Below are positions 53,768 to 64,000 of a stretch of DNA of 64,000 bases, piece by piece. The notes under the pieces were generated by a model. It ran no database searches and was not told where the DNA came from. It worked only from the letters and a program-made list of their open reading frames with translations. Numbering within the stretch: the first letter of the stretch is position 1; the number at the start of each line of letters is the position of its first letter. Source of the DNA: Betaproteobacteria bacterium (GTDB taxonomy: Bacteria; Pseudomonadota; Gammaproteobacteria; Burkholderiales; Burkholderiaceae_D). The position numbers and the translations under genes were made by a program. The DNA lies in contig JANYFL010000039.1 in assembly GCA_025362735.1 (NCBI GenBank), forward strand, positions 1 to 64,000. Reading direction: 5' to 3'.

Positions 53768-54637
53768 CTATGCCTGCTTGAGTACCGAAAACAATTGTGC
53801 CCGATCAGTTTGAGGCACCGTCGCTAAGCCGTTCGGCCAGACCACGTCTTCTGCCTGCCAGCAGGATTCAAACATCGGTTTGCCAAACAGATAGCCCTGG
53901 ATCAGGCGAATCCCCATTGCCTGCAGGCATAGGCATTCATCAAGGGTTTCGACGCCTTCGGCAATCACGTCAATACCGAGTTCTTCACAAATACGGGCCA
54001 CCCCACGAACAATGGCCTGACGGGCTGGGCGCTGATCGACCTGACGCACCAAATCCATGTCGAGCTTGATGATATCGGGCTGAAAATCAGCCAGCAGGTT
54101 GAGTCCTGCAAAGCCGGCACCGAAGTCATCAATCGCGGTTAGGAAGCCGATGCGCCGGTACTCGCGAAAGACTTCGGCCAGCCACTTGCCATCGTCGATA
54201 CGCTCACCCTCAATGGTCTCGAAAATGATGCGGCTAATCGGAAAATTGTGCGTTCGAGCTGCCTGCAGCGTGGCACGGATGCAAAGCTCTGGCCGGTAGA
54301 TCGCGTTCGGCATAAAGTTGATCGATAACCGGGTCTGCATGTTTAATGCGGCGGCCGTTTTGATCGCTTTCGTTCGGCAAGCCTGGTCAAAGCGGTAGCG
54401 ATTCGTTTCAGAAACACGAGATAAAACGCTTTGTGCTGGCTCTCCGTTTGCGCCACGCACAAGCGCTTCGTGCGCGAAGACTTGCCGTGTTTCCAGATCA
54501 ACGATCGGCTGGTAGGCATAGCTGAACTGAAAACCCAGACGTTCTCCGTTGCTGCAGTCTCCGCAGGCTTTGCTTTCCTCTGCAGGCATAAATTCAGACG
54601 GATAGGCCTTGAGCATGTGATTAAGCATCTGATTCAT
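53768..54637 (-). CDS. Stand-alone EAL-domain protein
   Basis: A 289-residue protein with a roughly 35-residue N-terminal extension containing a Cys pair (ACGDC) and a complete EAL domain: AHEALVRG, LSINFMPNAIY, IIFETIEGERI, AIDDFGAGFAGLNLL, IIKLDMDLV, VIAEGVET. The NFMPN variant and the motif set resemble the YcgF/BlrP1-type EAL group that is often active as phosphodiesterase; no BLUF domain is present. ATG 54637 was chosen because GGAGA lies before it. Confidence 0.88.
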   Translation of the reverse strand: MNQMLNHMLKAYPSEFMPAEESKACGDCSNGERLGFQFSYAYQPIVDLETRQVFAHEALVRGANGEPAQSVLSRVSETNRYRFDQACRTKAIKTAAALNMQTRLSINFMPNAIYRPELCIRATLQAARTHNFPISRIIFETIEGERIDDGKWLAEVFREYRRIGFLTAIDDFGAGFAGLNLLADFQPDIIKLDMDLVRQVDQRPARQAIVRGVARICEELGIDVIAEGVETLDECLCLQAMGIRLIQGYLFGKPMFESCWQAEDVVWPNGLATVPQTDRAQLFSVLKQA

Positions 54638-54852
54638 TAAGGTCTCCGCCAAAACGATGATTGGCCACAGCAAGTCGGCCTGACGCCGAGAAATAAAACC
54701 TGGATTTTTTTGAAAGCGGTCGAACCTGGAAATACTTCCATGAACGATCATCGGCAGGTTCAGCCTATTTCTTTAGGGCGGGGTCATTAATGCAGGGCCG
54801 GGTTTGCTGGACTTTCTTATGTTCAGAATCCTGCACTCATGTCAAGATCGAT

Positions 54853-55671
54853 TCAAAGCTTGCAGTCATACTCCACCGTTAACGGCGCATGATCAGAAAA
54901 CCGGCTGTCCTTGTACACCGATGCTGACTTTGCCTTGGCGGCGATACCCGGTGTGGCGATTTGATAGTCGATGCGCCATCCCACGTTATTGGCATAGGCC
55001 TGACCGCGATTGCTCCACCAGGTGTAAGCCTCGCCGGTGGTTTCGGGGTGGAGTGTCCGATAGACATCGACCCACCCCAGTTCATCGAACACATGGGTAA
55101 TCCAGGCACGCTCTTCGGGCAGGAAGCCGGAGTTTTTCTGGTTGCTGCGCCAGTTTTTCAGGTCGATTTCCTTGTGGGCGATATTCCAGTCGCCACAGAG
55201 GATGAATTCGCGGCCATGATCTTTATGTTCCTGCCACAAGGTCTGCATGTGCGGCAGAAATTCGTCCAGAAAACGGAACTTGGCCTGCTGGCGTTCTTCC
55301 GAACTGGAGCCAGAAGGTAAGTAGAGGCTGATGATCGAGAGTTTTTGTTTGGGACTGTCGAAATCGGCGCGTACATAGCGGCCTTCGGCATCGAACTCGG
55401 TTGAGCCGAAGCCGATTTGCAGCGTCGTTGGCTCGGGCTTGGCATACAGGCCGACGCCGCTATAGCCCTTTTTCTCGGCGTAATGGAACACGCCGTTGTG
55501 CAATGCGGTTTTCAGGAAAGCCGCCGTCATATCGGCTTGCTGTGCCTTGAGTTCCTGCACACACAGCACGTCGGGATCGTGCCGGATCAGCCATTCGAAC
55601 ACGCCTTTCTTGGCTGCCGAACGGATGCCATTGAGGTTGAGGGAGGTCACGCGCAGGATGTTCTGGCTCAT
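54853..55671 (-). CDS. xth: Exodeoxyribonuclease III
   Basis: AP endonuclease/3'-5' exonuclease of base-excision repair. The 272-residue protein has SLNLNGIRSAAKKG, VLCVQELKAQQ (metal-binding Glu), LCGDWNIAHKEIDLKNW (Asp-Asn) and the C-terminal SDHAPLTVEY (Asp-His). These are the ExoIII-family catalytic residues. It is divergent from pyrE, an arrangement frequently found in betaproteobacteria. Confidence 0.95.
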   Translation of the reverse strand: MSQNILRVTSLNLNGIRSAAKKGVFEWLIRHDPDVLCVQELKAQQADMTAAFLKTALHNGVFHYAEKKGYSGVGLYAKPEPTTLQIGFGSTEFDAEGRYVRADFDSPKQKLSIISLYLPSGSSSEERQQAKFRFLDEFLPHMQTLWQEHKDHGREFILCGDWNIAHKEIDLKNWRSNQKNSGFLPEERAWITHVFDELGWVDVYRTLHPETTGEAYTWWSNRGQAYANNVGWRIDYQIATPGIAAKAKSASVYKDSRFSDHAPLTVEYDCKL

Positions 55672-55791
55672 GGAAAATAGACCTGAAAGATTGGAACGAT
55701 GTTTGCCCTATTACAGTCAAGTGGGTGGTCTGATCTAGAATTGAAGCTGGAACGAAACATCTTTGCAAAGATCAGACAAAAAAGGACCGTT

Positions 55792-56499
55792 TTGAGCAAT
55801 TTGCGTCAGGAGTTTATCGAGTTCGCGTTGAAAACCGGGGTGTTGATGTTTGGTGAATACACCACCAAGGCGGGTCGCCAGTCACCCTATTTCTTCAATG
55901 CGGGTCTGTTTAATGCAGGTGCAAGCTTGGGTCAGCTGGCCCGATTTTATGCCAGAACTCTGACTGCAGCAGAGCAGAAAAGTGGCGTGCAGTACGACAT
56001 GTTGTTTGGACCGGCGTATAAGGGGATTACCTTGGCATCGGCGACAGCGGTTGCGGTGGCGCAGTTACCGCCCGGTGAAGGGGGACGCGATCTGCCTTTT
56101 GCCTACAACCGCAAGGAGGCGAAGAATCATGGCGAAGGTGGCACGCTGGTCGGTGCGAAGTTGAAGGGCAAGGTGGTCATTGTGGATGACGTGATTTCGG
56201 CGGGGACTTCAGTTCGCGAATCGGTCGAAATCATCCGGGCGGCTGGTGCCACTCCAGCGGCCGTATTGATCGCCCTGGACCGGATGGAACGTGGCGGCAC
56301 GGCAGAGCAGATTTCGGCCTTGTCGGCCGTGCAGGAAGTGACGCGTGATTATGGCCTGCCGGTCATTTCGATCGCGAGTTTGAATGATGTGATGGAGTAT
56401 TTGAGCAGTACCGGGGACCGCACTGTAAGCCGTTACGCCCCAGCAATTGCGGTCTACCGCGAACGCTACGGGACAGTTGCTGTTAACACAGGGGGTTGA
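55792..56499 (+). CDS. pyrE: Orotate phosphoribosyltransferase
   Basis: Forms orotidine monophosphate in pyrimidine synthesis. The start is set at TTG 55792, with AAAGGA just upstream, because the family begins at about [16 protein letters not shown]; an open frame exists further upstream. The 235-residue product has [40 protein letters not shown] and the PRPP loop [17 protein letters not shown]. Confidence 0.95.
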   Translation: MSNLRQEFIEFALKTGVLMFGEYTTKAGRQSPYFFNAGLFNAGASLGQLARFYARTLTAAEQKSGVQYDMLFGPAYKGITLASATAVAVAQLPPGEGGRDLPFAYNRKEAKNHGEGGTLVGAKLKGKVVIVDDVISAGTSVRESVEIIRAAGATPAAVLIALDRMERGGTAEQISALSAVQEVTRDYGLPVISIASLNDVMEYLSSTGDRTVSRYAPAIAVYRERYGTVAVNTGG

Positions 56500-56624
56500 A
56501 AAACGTAGCGAGCGGCTGCAAGGCAAGGCGGACAACGCGCAGAAACCGGAGTGTACGAAGGTATGCACAAGGATTTCGAGCACTGCCCAACGCGGCTTTA
56601 CAGACGCGTAGTAGTTTTTTCGAC
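56495..56624. repeat. Probable dispersed repeat element after pyrE
   Basis: A stretch of about 130 bases begins GTTGAAAAAC (over the pyrE stop) and ends GTTTTTTCGAC, near-complementary ends. The body (AAGGCAAGGCGGACAACGCG, CCGGAGTGTACGAAGGTATG, GATTTCGAGCACTGCCC) resembles an intergenic repeat I associate with betaproteobacterial genomes. Only one copy is in this window, so the call rests on recognition and end symmetry. Confidence 0.45.
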
Positions 56625-56665
56625 GCTTTGCTAAAGTATTTGTAGGAATTACCGAAAGGCCTGTT

Positions 56666-57298
56666 ATGAAAACGAAATCCGCCCTTTGGGTTTATGGACT
56701 GCCTGCCCTGTTGGCCTGTGCGCTGTCAGGCGTCAGCTTCTCGGCTAAAGCCCTGATCTATAGCTGCCAGGACAAGAGTGGCCGTACCTTGGTGTCCGAT
56801 CTGCCGATCCAGGAATGTGCCAATAAACCACTGCGTGTCCTGAACAACACTGGCGTATCGCGGGTTATTGCCGCACCGCTGACCCCGGAACAAAGACAGC
56901 AGCTAGAACTGGAAAAGGCTCAGAAAATTCAAGCTGAAAATGCGGAACGTGAAAAATCACGCAGGGACAAAGCTTTGCTCGCCAGCTATTCCAGCCTGGC
57001 ACAAATCGAAGCGGCGCGGCAACGAGCTCTGCTGGATGCCAATGAACTGATTACCAGTTCGAATGAACGTCTGGCCGCCCTTGAAAAAGAGCGCAAAGCC
57101 AATGAAATGGAAGCCCTGCAATACAAAGACAAACCGATGCCGGTTTCAGTACAGGCAAAGTACGAAGCGACTGAATCTGCAATTCAACTCGAGCTGAAAA
57201 GCATGGCGAGCAGCAAGGCGGAGTTGAACCGCATTAATCAGCGCTACGACACCGAGAAGCAACGTTTCATGCAGCTGACCGCTTCGGACGCGAAGTAA
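56666..57298 (+). CDS. Exported DUF4124-type coiled-coil protein
   Basis: A 210-residue protein with a signal peptide (hydrophobic core at residues 10-24, cleavage near AKA) and a DUF4124-like segment LIYSCQDKSGRTLVSDLPIQEC. A long charged coiled coil follows (about residues 75-205). DUF4124 proteins are periplasmic and of unknown function. It is convergent with gatB, and the two share a bidirectional terminator. Confidence 0.8.
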   Translation: MKTKSALWVYGLPALLACALSGVSFSAKALIYSCQDKSGRTLVSDLPIQECANKPLRVLNNTGVSRVIAAPLTPEQRQQLELEKAQKIQAENAEREKSRRDKALLASYSSLAQIEAARQRALLDANELITSSNERLAALEKERKANEMEALQYKDKPMPVSVQAKYEATESAIQLELKSMASSKAELNRINQRYDTEKQRFMQLTASDAK

Positions 57299-57318
57299 AC
57301 ATCCCCGATACCGAATCG

Positions 57319-57353
57319 AAAAATTGGCAGGCTTTTCAGCCTGCCAGTTTTTT
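57319..57353. terminator. Bidirectional terminator between the DUF4124 gene and gatB
   Basis: TGGCAGGC (57325-57332) and GCCTGCCA (57339-57346) form a perfect 8-bp stem with a six-base loop. Six T follow on the plus strand, and an A-run on the left serves the minus strand. It overlaps the last codons of gatB. Confidence 0.9.
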
Positions 57354-58787
57354 CTTGAGCAGTTCATTCAGTTGTTGCGGGTTGGCCTTGCCCTGCGTGG
57401 CCTTCATCGCCAGCCCGACAAAAAATCCGAATAACTTGTCTTTGCCGGAACGGTAGTCGGCAAGTTGCGAAGGGTTCTTCGCCAGCAGATCGTCGATGAT
57501 GGTTTCGAGCGCACCGCTGTCGTTCATCTGCTTCAGACCTTTGGCTTCGATGACGGTATCGACCTCGGCACCCTCGGTCCACAAGACCTCAAAAACCTGC
57601 TTGGCCGCATTGTTGGAAATCGTGCCATCGGCAATGCGAGCAATCAGAGCCGCAAGTGTTGCAGCATTGATCGGTGCAGTTGCAATCTCCTTCTCTTCTG
57701 CATTAAGGCGCCGCGACAGTTCGCCCATTAACCAGTTCGCCACGAGTTTGGGCTGACCACAAGCTTTGGTTGCCATCTCGAAATAATTAGCGAACGCCAA
57801 TGACTGGGTCATGATCCCGGCGTCGTAAGCGGGCAAACTGTAATCGCGCTGGAAGCGTTCGGCCATCATCGCAGGCAACTCGGGCATCTCGCCTTTTACT
57901 CGTTCGATCCACTCGCTGGCGATCACCAGTGGTGGCAAATCGGGGTCGGGGAAATAGCGATAGTCGTGCGCGTCTTCCTTGCTGCGCATGGAACGGGTTT
58001 CAAGTTTGTCGGGGTCAAATAACACCGTGGCCTGCTGAATCTTGCCGCCGTCTTCCAGGGTTTCAATCTGATAACGAATCTCGGCCTCAATGGCTTGTTG
58101 CAAAAACTTGAAGCTGTTCAGATTCTTGATTTCGCGGCGCGTGCCGAATTCCTTTTGGCCCCATGGACGAATCGAGACATTGGCATCACAGCGGAACGAG
58201 CCTTCCTGCATGTTGCCATCACAAATGCCGATCCACTGCACCAGCGCGTGCAGGGTCTTGGCATAAGCCACTGCTTCTGCAGAGGAACGCATGTCCGGCT
58301 CACTGACGATTTCCAATAGCGGCGTACCGGCGCGATTCAGGTCAATGCCGGTCATGCCCTGATAGTCTTCATGCAGGGACTTGCCCGCGTCTTCTTCCAG
58401 ATGGGCACGCGTCAGCCGCACGGTTTTCATTTCGGCCTTGCCATCCTGTTCAACCACAAAGCTGAGCGAGCCACCGAGCACCACCGGAATCTCGTACTGG
58501 CTGATCTGATAAGCCTTGGGCAAATCGGGATAAAAGTAATTCTTGCGCGCGAAAATCGACACCGGCGCAACCGTACCGCCGACCGCCAGACCCAAACGAA
58601 TCGCGCGCTCAACTGCACCACGATTCAATACCGGCAACGTACCCGGCAAAGCAAGATCAACCGGTGCGGTCTGCGTGTTCGCATCGGCGCCGAACGCAGT
58701 TGATGCACCACTAAAAATCTTGGAGGCCGTCGAAAGCTGGGTATGCGTTTCGAGGCCGATCACCACTTCCCAATTAGAGCGTGCCAT
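57336..58787 (-). CDS. gatB: Asp-tRNA(Asn)/Glu-tRNA(Gln) amidotransferase subunit B
   Basis: GatB binds misacylated tRNA and activates its side chain in the GatCAB amidotransferase. From ATG 58787 the protein has 483 residues. It has [64 protein letters not shown] and the C-terminal [13 protein letters not shown] (YqeY-like tail), all typical. It follows gatA with one base between stop and start. Confidence 0.97.
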   Translation of the reverse strand: MARSNWEVVIGLETHTQLSTASKIFSGASTAFGADANTQTAPVDLALPGTLPVLNRGAVERAIRLGLAVGGTVAPVSIFARKNYFYPDLPKAYQISQYEIPVVLGGSLSFVVEQDGKAEMKTVRLTRAHLEEDAGKSLHEDYQGMTGIDLNRAGTPLLEIVSEPDMRSSAEAVAYAKTLHALVQWIGICDGNMQEGSFRCDANVSIRPWGQKEFGTRREIKNLNSFKFLQQAIEAEIRYQIETLEDGGKIQQATVLFDPDKLETRSMRSKEDAHDYRYFPDPDLPPLVIASEWIERVKGEMPELPAMMAERFQRDYSLPAYDAGIMTQSLAFANYFEMATKACGQPKLVANWLMGELSRRLNAEEKEIATAPINAATLAALIARIADGTISNNAAKQVFEVLWTEGAEVDTVIEAKGLKQMNDSGALETIIDDLLAKNPSQLADYRSGKDKLFGFFVGLAMKATQGKANPQQLNELLKKKLAG

Positions 58788-58788
58788 A

Positions 58789-60288
58789 TCAAATTTCTCC
58801 AGGCGCACTTTTATGCCAGCCGGTCTTCAACTGGAACTGATGGGCAATGCCTAGCATCTTCGCTTCGTCAAAATAATTGCCAATGATCTGTAGACCGATC
58901 GGACGGCGGACGGGGTCTCTAAAGCCGCACGGGATTGACATGCCAGGCAGTCCGGCAAGGTTGGTCGAAAGCGTGAAAATGTCGGCCAGATAGTTGGCAA
59001 TCGGGTCTTCGACTTTTGCACCCAAGTCCCACGCCACGGTCGGGCTGACCGGTCCCATGATGACGTCGCACTGCTGAAATGCAGCCTGAAAATCATTGGC
59101 GATCAGGCGGCGGATTTTCTGCGCTTGTATGTAGTAGGCATCGTAGTAGCCATGTGAGAGCACGTAAGCCCCAACGAGGATGCGGCGCTTGACCTCCGAG
59201 CCAAAACCTTCGGCGCGGGTCTTCTGATACATGTCCTGAAGGTCACGATATTCGGCAGCGCGATGACCGTAGCGCACGCCATCGAAGCGGCTCAAATTCG
59301 AGGAGGCTTCGGCAGGCGCAATGACGTAATAGGCGGGAACGGACGACTCGGTGTGGGGCAATGAAATAGAAACGCGTTCCGCGCCGAGCTTTTCAAGCTC
59401 ACTAAGTGCATTACCCACCGCAATCCTTATCTCCAAGTCAATACCGGTCATTTCGTCCTTTGACGGATCGACATTCGTATTGGGATTCATCCACTCTATT
59501 GGCACGCCAATCTTCAGCCCATTGAGCGGCATAGACAACTTGCGCGTGTAGTCCTCGTTCGCTCTATCGACGCTGGTCGAATCACGCGGATCAAAGCCGG
59601 TCATGTGATTGAGCAGCAGCGCGCAGTCTTCCGCGCTCTTGGCCATCGGCCCGCCCTGATCCAGACTCGATGCATAGGCGATCATGCCCCAGCGCGACAC
59701 GCGGCCATAGGTGGGCTTGATGCCAGTCAGACCACACATAGCGGCGGGCTGGCGGATGGAGCCGCCGGTGTCGGTACCAGTTGCGGCTGGTGCCAGACCC
59801 GCAGCGACTGCGGCTGCGGAACCACCCGATGAACCGCCGGGTATGGCGTTTTTGTCCCAAGGATTTTTCACGGCACCGAAGTACGAATTCTCGTTCGACG
59901 AGCCCATCGCAAATTCGTCGCAGTTGGTCTTGCCGATGGTGACCATGCCGGCACAGGCCAACTTCTGGACGACCGTGGCATCGAAAGGACTGACGTAGTT
60001 CGCCAGCATTTTTGAAGCCGCTGTAGTGCGGAAATCACGCGTGACGAAAATGTCTTTGTGCGCGATGGGAATGCCGGTCAGCTCGGTGGCCTTACCGCTG
60101 GCAATACGCACATCGGCGGCTTTCGCCTGAGCGAGCGACACGTCGGCATCGACGCTGATGAAGGCGTTGAGATCGGCCTGGGCGGCGATGCGGTCCAGAA
60201 AGTACTGCGTCAGTTTAACGCTGGTAGTTTCTTCCTCAGATAAGCTTACTGAAAGTTCTCTCAGAGTTTTCTTGTGCCAATCGCTCAT
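58789..60288 (-). CDS. gatA: Asp-tRNA(Asn)/Glu-tRNA(Gln) amidotransferase subunit A
   Basis: GatA is the glutaminase subunit. The 499-residue amidase-signature protein has the catalytic Lys in [10 protein letters not shown] and the Ser-cisSer-Lys set in [16 protein letters not shown] and [13 protein letters not shown]. It overlaps gatC by four bases and is followed by gatB, the canonical C-A-B order. A complete GatCAB suggests that Gln-tRNA and/or Asn-tRNA is made by transamidation. Confidence 0.97.
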   Translation of the reverse strand: MSDWHKKTLRELSVSLSEEETTSVKLTQYFLDRIAAQADLNAFISVDADVSLAQAKAADVRIASGKATELTGIPIAHKDIFVTRDFRTTAASKMLANYVSPFDATVVQKLACAGMVTIGKTNCDEFAMGSSNENSYFGAVKNPWDKNAIPGGSSGGSAAAVAAGLAPAATGTDTGGSIRQPAAMCGLTGIKPTYGRVSRWGMIAYASSLDQGGPMAKSAEDCALLLNHMTGFDPRDSTSVDRANEDYTRKLSMPLNGLKIGVPIEWMNPNTNVDPSKDEMTGIDLEIRIAVGNALSELEKLGAERVSISLPHTESSVPAYYVIAPAEASSNLSRFDGVRYGHRAAEYRDLQDMYQKTRAEGFGSEVKRRILVGAYVLSHGYYDAYYIQAQKIRRLIANDFQAAFQQCDVIMGPVSPTVAWDLGAKVEDPIANYLADIFTLSTNLAGLPGMSIPCGFRDPVRRPIGLQIIGNYFDEAKMLGIAHQFQLKTGWHKSAPGEI

Positions 60289-60584
60289 TCAATCACCTTT
60301 GGTACCAAATACAGGCCATCCTGAACGGCCGGGGCCGGTTTCTGATACTCCGCGCGGTGGTTGGTCTCGGTGACGACATCGTCCCGCAAACGCAATGCGA
60401 CTTCGCTGATGGCCGCCAATGGCGTGGTCAACGGCGCAACGCCTTGAGTATCGACCGCCTGCATTTGCTCGATCAGGCCGAAAATATTGTTCAGTTGCCC
60501 CAACGTGGCTTCGGCCTCGCCGGAAGCAAGTTCGATACGGGCAAGATGGGCAATCCGTTGAACGTCTGTAAGACTGAGCGACAT
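60285..60584 (-). CDS. gatC: Asp-tRNA(Asn)/Glu-tRNA(Gln) amidotransferase subunit C
   Basis: A 99-residue small subunit that holds GatA and GatB together. It has [19 protein letters not shown] at the start, [25 protein letters not shown] in the middle, and [12 protein letters not shown] near the end, matching GatC. ATG 60584 was chosen by family length; the frame is open for 37 codons further up. It is the first gene of the operon and divergent from mreB. Confidence 0.95.
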   Translation of the reverse strand: MSLSLTDVQRIAHLARIELASGEAEATLGQLNNIFGLIEQMQAVDTQGVAPLTTPLAAISEVALRLRDDVVTETNHRAEYQKPAPAVQDGLYLVPKVIE

Positions 60585-61965
<1,381 letters not shown>

Positions 61966-62036
61966 GTCTTGGTTGAGTGTTCAATGTTGAGCGTGAAAAA
62001 TCACCGCGCTTCCACGTTGAACACTGAGCGTTCCTG

Positions 62037-63041
62037 ATGGAATACCAGCCGCCACCCTTATTCAAACAAGGCCCCTCCGCCATCGCGCGGTTGTTTTTCT
62101 TTTCCATTCTTGCCATCGCGCTACTTGTTGCAGACGCGCGTTTCAATACGCTGGTCACCATTCGCATGGCCGTGGCCACCGCACTATATCCAGCGCAACG
62201 CGCGGCGATGTCCCCCAGTGAGTTTTTTTCCTGGGTCGGACAATATCTGATCTCACTGGATGGTGTTCAAAAAGAAAACGAAGTCTTAAGACACGAGAAA
62301 CTCACGCTGGCTGAAACGGCGCTGCAGGCTGCGCAGTTACGCTCTGAAAATGACCAGCTCAGAAGCCTTCTCGGTGCACGCGAACACCAGCCGCAGAAAT
62401 CAGTCGCGGCCGAGATTCTCTACAGTGCGCGCGACGCCTTTTCACGCAAGGTGATCGTGGATCGCGGGTCCCGGGAAGGGATTACTTCGGGTCAGCCGGT
62501 GATTGACGACAAAGGCGTGATCGGTCAGGTGACGCGTGTATTTCCGTTCAATGCCGAAGTCACTTTGCTGACCGACAAAGATCATGCGATACCGATTCAA
62601 AATCAGCGCTCCGGTCAACGTGCAGTCGCTTTCGGTGGTGTCGAGGGGGAAAGGCTGGAACTGCGCTTCCTGGCTTCCAATGCCGATGTGCAAAAAGACG
62701 ATGTGCTGTTGACTTCCGGTCTTGACGGTGTTTATCCGCCGGGCTTGCCCGTCGCGCGGGTTGAACATATTGATCGCAGCAGCAATGCTTTCGCCAAAGT
62801 CATTTGTGTACCCTTGGCTGGAATTGACCGCAGCCGCCATGTCCTGGTCTTGTTGACTGAAAAAATGGCTCCGCTACCTGCAGCCCCAGAAGCGCCCGTA
62901 GGAAAACGGGCCAATCCATTGGTTGACAAGCCTGCCGACCCAGTGCCGATCACTCCCTCTGGTAGCGCTGCTGAGCCTGCAACGGCAACACCTCCGAAAC
63001 CTTCGTCCACTGCAACACCCATTCCGGCATCAACGCCATGA
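62037..63041 (+). CDS. mreC: Rod-shape-determining protein MreC
   Basis: A 334-residue bitopic membrane protein that scaffolds the elongation machinery in the periplasm. It has one N-terminal transmembrane helix (about residues 18-34), a coiled coil (about 70-105) and the beta-rich MreC domain with FSRKVIVDRGSREGI and VLLTSGLDGVYPPGLPVARV. The last 60 residues are Pro/Ala/Thr-rich. In the 71-base gap after mreB there is an inverted repeat (AGTGTTCAA / TTGAACACT). It overlaps mreD by four bases. Confidence 0.95.
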   Translation: MEYQPPPLFKQGPSAIARLFFFSILAIALLVADARFNTLVTIRMAVATALYPAQRAAMSPSEFFSWVGQYLISLDGVQKENEVLRHEKLTLAETALQAAQLRSENDQLRSLLGAREHQPQKSVAAEILYSARDAFSRKVIVDRGSREGITSGQPVIDDKGVIGQVTRVFPFNAEVTLLTDKDHAIPIQNQRSGQRAVAFGGVEGERLELRFLASNADVQKDDVLLTSGLDGVYPPGLPVARVEHIDRSSNAFAKVICVPLAGIDRSRHVLVLLTEKMAPLPAAPEAPVGKRANPLVDKPADPVPITPSGSAAEPATATPPKPSSTATPIPASTP

Positions 63042-63550
63042 ATAGCCCTCATTACATTCTGCGCCCGGTCAATCCCGTATTCATTGGATTTTCCTTGCTG
63101 ATGGCTTGGCTATTCAATATCTTGCCTTGGGGACAGGCGCTTTGGGTACCGGATTTTCTGGCCTTGGCTCTTGTATTCTGGAACACACATCAGCCACGCA
63201 AGGTTGGCATTGGTGTGGCCTTTATCATGGGCTTGTTGATGGATGTGCATGAAGCTTCGCTATTAGGTGAACATGCGCTCGCCTACACTTTGCTGTCCTA
63301 TGGCGCCATCATGATTCACCGGCGCGTACTGTGGTTTCCCGTCGTGATCCAGGCCTTACACGTCTTGCCGTTATTCCTGATTGCGCAGGTCGTGCTGGTG
63401 GTGGTGCGCTATGTCGTCAGCCGACGTTTGCCTGGCCTCGAATTTTTCCTGGAAAGTTTTACTGCTGCCGTACTTTGGCCGACCATCACCTGGCTCTTGT
63501 TATTACCGCAGCGTCGGCCCAGGGATCGAGATGAAAATCGGCCAATCTAA
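63038..63550 (+). CDS. mreD: Rod-shape-determining protein MreD
   Basis: A 170-residue membrane protein with about five helices. NPVFIGFSLLMAWLFNILPWG, VPDFLALALVFWNTHQPRKVGIG, FIMGLLMDVHEASLLGEHAL and LPLFLIAQVVLVVVRY are typical of MreD. The four-base overlap with mreC marks the usual operon. In betaproteobacteria mreD is normally followed by mrdA and rodA, but here it is followed by a DNA methyltransferase gene. Confidence 0.95.
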   Translation: MNSPHYILRPVNPVFIGFSLLMAWLFNILPWGQALWVPDFLALALVFWNTHQPRKVGIGVAFIMGLLMDVHEASLLGEHALAYTLLSYGAIMIHRRVLWFPVVIQALHVLPLFLIAQVVLVVVRYVVSRRLPGLEFFLESFTAAVLWPTITWLLLLPQRRPRDRDENRPI

Positions 63551-63652
63551 TGTATTGAACAGATTTACCCGTAGCTGTTCTGCTTCGTCATTCAGATTAG
63601 AAAAAAATAAGAGCGTAACCAATAATGGCTTTTTCAGAATCACTACTGAACA

Positions 63653-64000
63653 ATGTCGCAGCGTTATGAACCATACCCTGTAGTGGATGTATTTGCCGGT
63701 CCTGGCGGGCTTGGTGAGGGCTTCTCATCTTTGACAAATGAGAGGGGCGAGCGCCGATTCGAAAGCGTTGTTGCCATTGAGCGTGATGACTCTTCGTATC
63801 AGACACTTCTGCTGCGGCACTTTCTTCACAGGTTTCCTAAAGGGGAGTTACCAGACAACTATTATCGATATCTGAAAGGGGAAATTGATCGCGAGACTTT
63901 ATATATGAATCATCAGTCTCAGATTGCTGACGCAAAGAAAAGTGCGTTAAAAATTTCCCTTGGGCCAGAATCCCACTCCGAGGTCGAGAAGATTATCAGT
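63653..64000 (+). CDS. C5-cytosine DNA methyltransferase, N-terminal part (runs off the window)
   Basis: An open frame of 116 codons that reaches the window edge without a stop. It starts at ATG 63653, and a stop codon lies in frame just upstream (63647-63649). Motif I of C5-cytosine methyltransferases is clear: VVDVFAGPGGLGEGF, followed by VVAIERDDSSYQTLLLRHF like the SAM-ribose strand. Lower GC than the mre genes and its position after mreD suggest recent insertion. Target and any partner nuclease lie outside the window. Confidence 0.85.
   Translation, partial: MSQRYEPYPVVDVFAGPGGLGEGFSSLTNERGERRFESVVAIERDDSSYQTLLLRHFLHRFPKGELPDNYYRYLKGEIDRETLYMNHQSQIADAKKSALKISLGPESHSEVEKIIS

Noticed and set aside
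55699-55791. ATG 55699 as the start of pyrE
   Set aside because: The extra 31 residues are not part of the PyrE family, while TTG 55792 has a well-spaced AAAGGA and gives the family-typical N-terminus.

Overview
The window is typical chromosomal DNA of a betaproteobacterium, most likely of the Burkholderiales/Oxalobacteraceae type. This is inferred from gene content and order: the coxB-coxA-(small assembly protein)-ctaG-DUF2970-coxC operon, the bioC/comF-trmL-gpsA-secB-grxC-rhodanese/gpmA-envC-ctpA-moeB block, metXW, gatCAB facing mreBCD, and slmA next to argB. Coding density is high and GC is moderately high. No rRNA or tRNA gene, IS element, phage or CRISPR array was recognised.

Layout. 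1-5.5 kb: cytochrome c oxidase operon on the minus strand, ending in a strong bidirectional terminator. 5.5-16 kb: housekeeping genes for biotin (BioC), competence/PRTase (ComF), tRNA modification (TrmL), glycerol-3-phosphate (GpsA), export (SecB), thiol/sulfur proteins (GrxC, rhodanese), glycolysis (GpmA), cell-wall hydrolase activation (EnvC), C-terminal processing (CtpA) and sulfur-carrier activation (MoeB/ThiF). 15.9-18.2 kb is a small accessory pocket: HicAB toxin-antitoxin, a ceramidase-like membrane protein, and an AT-rich gene for a protein with nucleotidyl-cyclase-like motifs. 18.2-29 kb: a persulfide dioxygenase-rhodanese fusion, SlmA, a HAD nucleotidase, ArgB, an ECF sigma factor with a tiny zinc-finger partner, carbonic anhydrase, and the formaldehyde genes frmA and fghA. 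Between the two formaldehyde genes lie a RidA protein, a VF530 protein, a YqjI-like PadR regulator with a perfect palindromic operator, and an MFS exporter.

29-37.4 kb holds membrane and envelope genes: FUSC transporter, DUF4126, then an apparent operon of PAP2 phosphatase, a flippase-like membrane protein, a GT2 glycosyltransferase and a GT39 (ArnT-like) transferase, followed by a PuuD-like amidotransferase. 37.4-40 kb: metXW, preceded by a leader that looks like a long-loop SAM-II riboswitch, then a PilZ protein. 40-47.3 kb is a copper-resistance region. CopD, CopC, a multicopper oxidase, a TolC-like outer-membrane protein and a MerR regulator lie on the minus strand, divergent from a P1B ATPase whose N-terminal metal-binding module is duplicated. 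47.6-55.7 kb: AmpG-like permease, M48 peptidase, a three-gene signalling operon (unknown protein, KaiC-like double ATPase, GGDEF-EAL), a stand-alone EAL protein and exonuclease III. 55.8-63.6 kb: pyrE, a DUF4124 protein, gatCAB and mreBCD. The last 450 bases are lower in GC and open a C5-cytosine DNA methyltransferase that runs off the end, in the place where mrdA would be expected.

The intergenic regions are rich in dispersed palindromes of several families. Two copies of one arrangement are nested, with one inverted repeat enclosing another. The most interesting items are the metX leader, the cyclase-like gene, the KaiC/GGDEF-EAL operon, the MerR/ATPase pair, the YqjI-type operator, the nested palindromes, and the likely island starting after mreD.
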